A stretch of 5,636 nucleotides of DNA from positions 1-5,636 of the forward strand of contig JBQCGJ010000026.1 in the NCBI GenBank assembly GCA_051955775.1, written 5' to 3'. Both the position numbers and the translations under genes were made by a program. Positions 5,020-5,636 of this stretch are shown here, piece after piece. Numbering within the stretch: the first letter of the stretch is position 1; every line of letters starts with the position of its first letter. Under the pieces are notes generated by a model. It saw nothing but the letters and a program-made list of their open reading frames with translations. It had not been told where the DNA came from and searched no databases. The DNA is from DASUHT01 sp051955775. GTDB lineage: Bacteria; Actinomycetota; Thermoleophilia; Gaiellales; JAICJC01.

Positions 5020-5636
5020 CCTGGGTCGTCCCTCTCCCGGTCGCGATCCCGCTGATCGCCGCCGCCCTTCTCGTCGCGCTGGGCGGGATCCTGCGCCCCC
5101 GCGTCCAGGATACGACCGCGATCGCGGCGGCCGCGGCGGCCTTCGCCTGCGCGCTGGTGGTGCTGTTCCAGGCGCAGGGCGGTGACGTGGTGCACTGGTT
5201 CGGCGGCTGGCGGCCGCGGCACGGCATACCGCTCGGGATCAACTTCGCCGCCGACCCGCTGGGGGCGGGCATGGCCGCCCTGTCCTCGGGCCTGGTGTTC
5301 CTGGTGCTCGTCTATTCCTGGGCCTACATGCGCGACCAGTCGCGGACCGTCAACGTGCTGCTGCTGACGTTCGGGGGGGCCATGGCGGGCTTCTCACTGA
5401 CCGGCGACATCTTCAACATGTTCGTGTGGTTCGAGCTGATGGGCGTGTCTGCCTATGCGCTCACGGCGTTCAAGGTGGAGGAGCTGGGGCCGCTCCAGGG
5501 AGCCATCAACTTCGCGGTCACCAACACCGTCGCGGCGTACATGATCCTGGCGGGCATCGCGCTGCTGTATGCCCGCACCGGGGTGTTGAACCTGGCCGCG
5601 ATCGGGCACGCGCTGGCCGGCCGGGCACCGGACGGC
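5016..5636 (+). CDS. mnhD: Monovalent cation/H+ antiporter subunit D (MrpD/MnhD), 3' end cut off
   Basis: An open frame from ATG 5016 to the window edge gives 207 residues of a protein normally about 490-520 long. It belongs to the proton-conducting NuoL/M/N-type family (Proton_antipo_M). Several helices are visible: about 4-24, 33-51, 83-101, 112-126, 131-150 and 161-185. The motif TGDIFNMFVWFELMGVSAYAL, residues 129-149, aligns with the MrpD segment holding the essential helix-5 glutamate, here Glu140 (Glu137 in alkaliphilic Bacillus MrpD). TGVLNLAAI (188-196) matches the VGTLNLADI that follows in other MrpD proteins. The helix-6 lysine of staphylococcal MnhD is Asn165 here. The later helix-7 and helix-8 lysines lie beyond the window. 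Start overlaps the previous stop by four bases. Counterpart of MbhH in Mbh-type clusters. Confidence 0.88.
   Translation, partial: MTWVVPLPVAIPLIAAALLVALGGILRPRVQDTTAIAAAAAAFACALVVLFQAQGGDVVHWFGGWRPRHGIPLGINFAADPLGAGMAALSSGLVFLVLVYSWAYMRDQSRTVNVLLLTFGGAMAGFSLTGDIFNMFVWFELMGVSAYALTAFKVEELGPLQGAINFAVTNTVAAYMILAGIALLYARTGVLNLAAIGHALAGRAPDG

Overview
The window is GC-rich throughout, with strong G/C preference at third codon positions. It encodes a luciferase-like oxidoreductase of the coenzyme-F420 type. Together these point to a high-GC actinobacterium. The genus cannot be read from the sequence. There are no RNA genes, mobile elements or CRISPR repeats, and almost every base is coding.

Left half (1-2512, minus strand): a two-gene unit. 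The upstream gene (728-2512) is a complete thiamine-diphosphate enzyme of the pyruvate oxidase / acetolactate synthase fold. Four bases later begins an F420-dependent LLM-class oxidoreductase (1-723), which runs off the left edge. The tight spacing suggests co-transcription, but no shared pathway can be read directly.

Centre (2513-2651): a 139-base divergent intergenic region, the only non-coding stretch of any size. It contains several short inverted repeats. One has two 8-base arms and ends four bases before the Shine-Dalgarno sequence of the thiamine-enzyme gene. Another is a small GNRA-loop hairpin just before the plus-strand operon. No convincing sigma-70 promoter was found.

Right half (2652-5636, plus strand): an operon of seven overlapping genes for a membrane cation/proton antiporter module. 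The order is MrpE, MrpF, MrpG, a stand-alone MbhD-like (DUF4040) protein, a fused MbhE-MrpB protein, MrpC and MrpD (cut by the right edge). This matches the order of the antiporter half of archaeal Mbh-type complexes (mbhA to mbhH), not the classical Bacillus mrpABCDEFG order. No MrpA NuoL-like module is present inside the window. Every junction overlaps by 1 or 4 bases, so translation is probably coupled. One gene (MrpG) appears to start at CTG. Together the products should form a multi-subunit membrane complex exchanging Na+ or another monovalent cation for protons. What lies downstream (further MrpD-like subunits or a redox module) decides whether it is a plain antiporter or part of a larger respiratory complex.

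The most noteworthy points are the Mbh-like gene order with an MbhE-MrpB fusion, the probable CTG start, subfamily-type residue changes in MrpC and MrpD, the inverted repeats in the divergent region, and a locally degenerate segment in the F420 enzyme.
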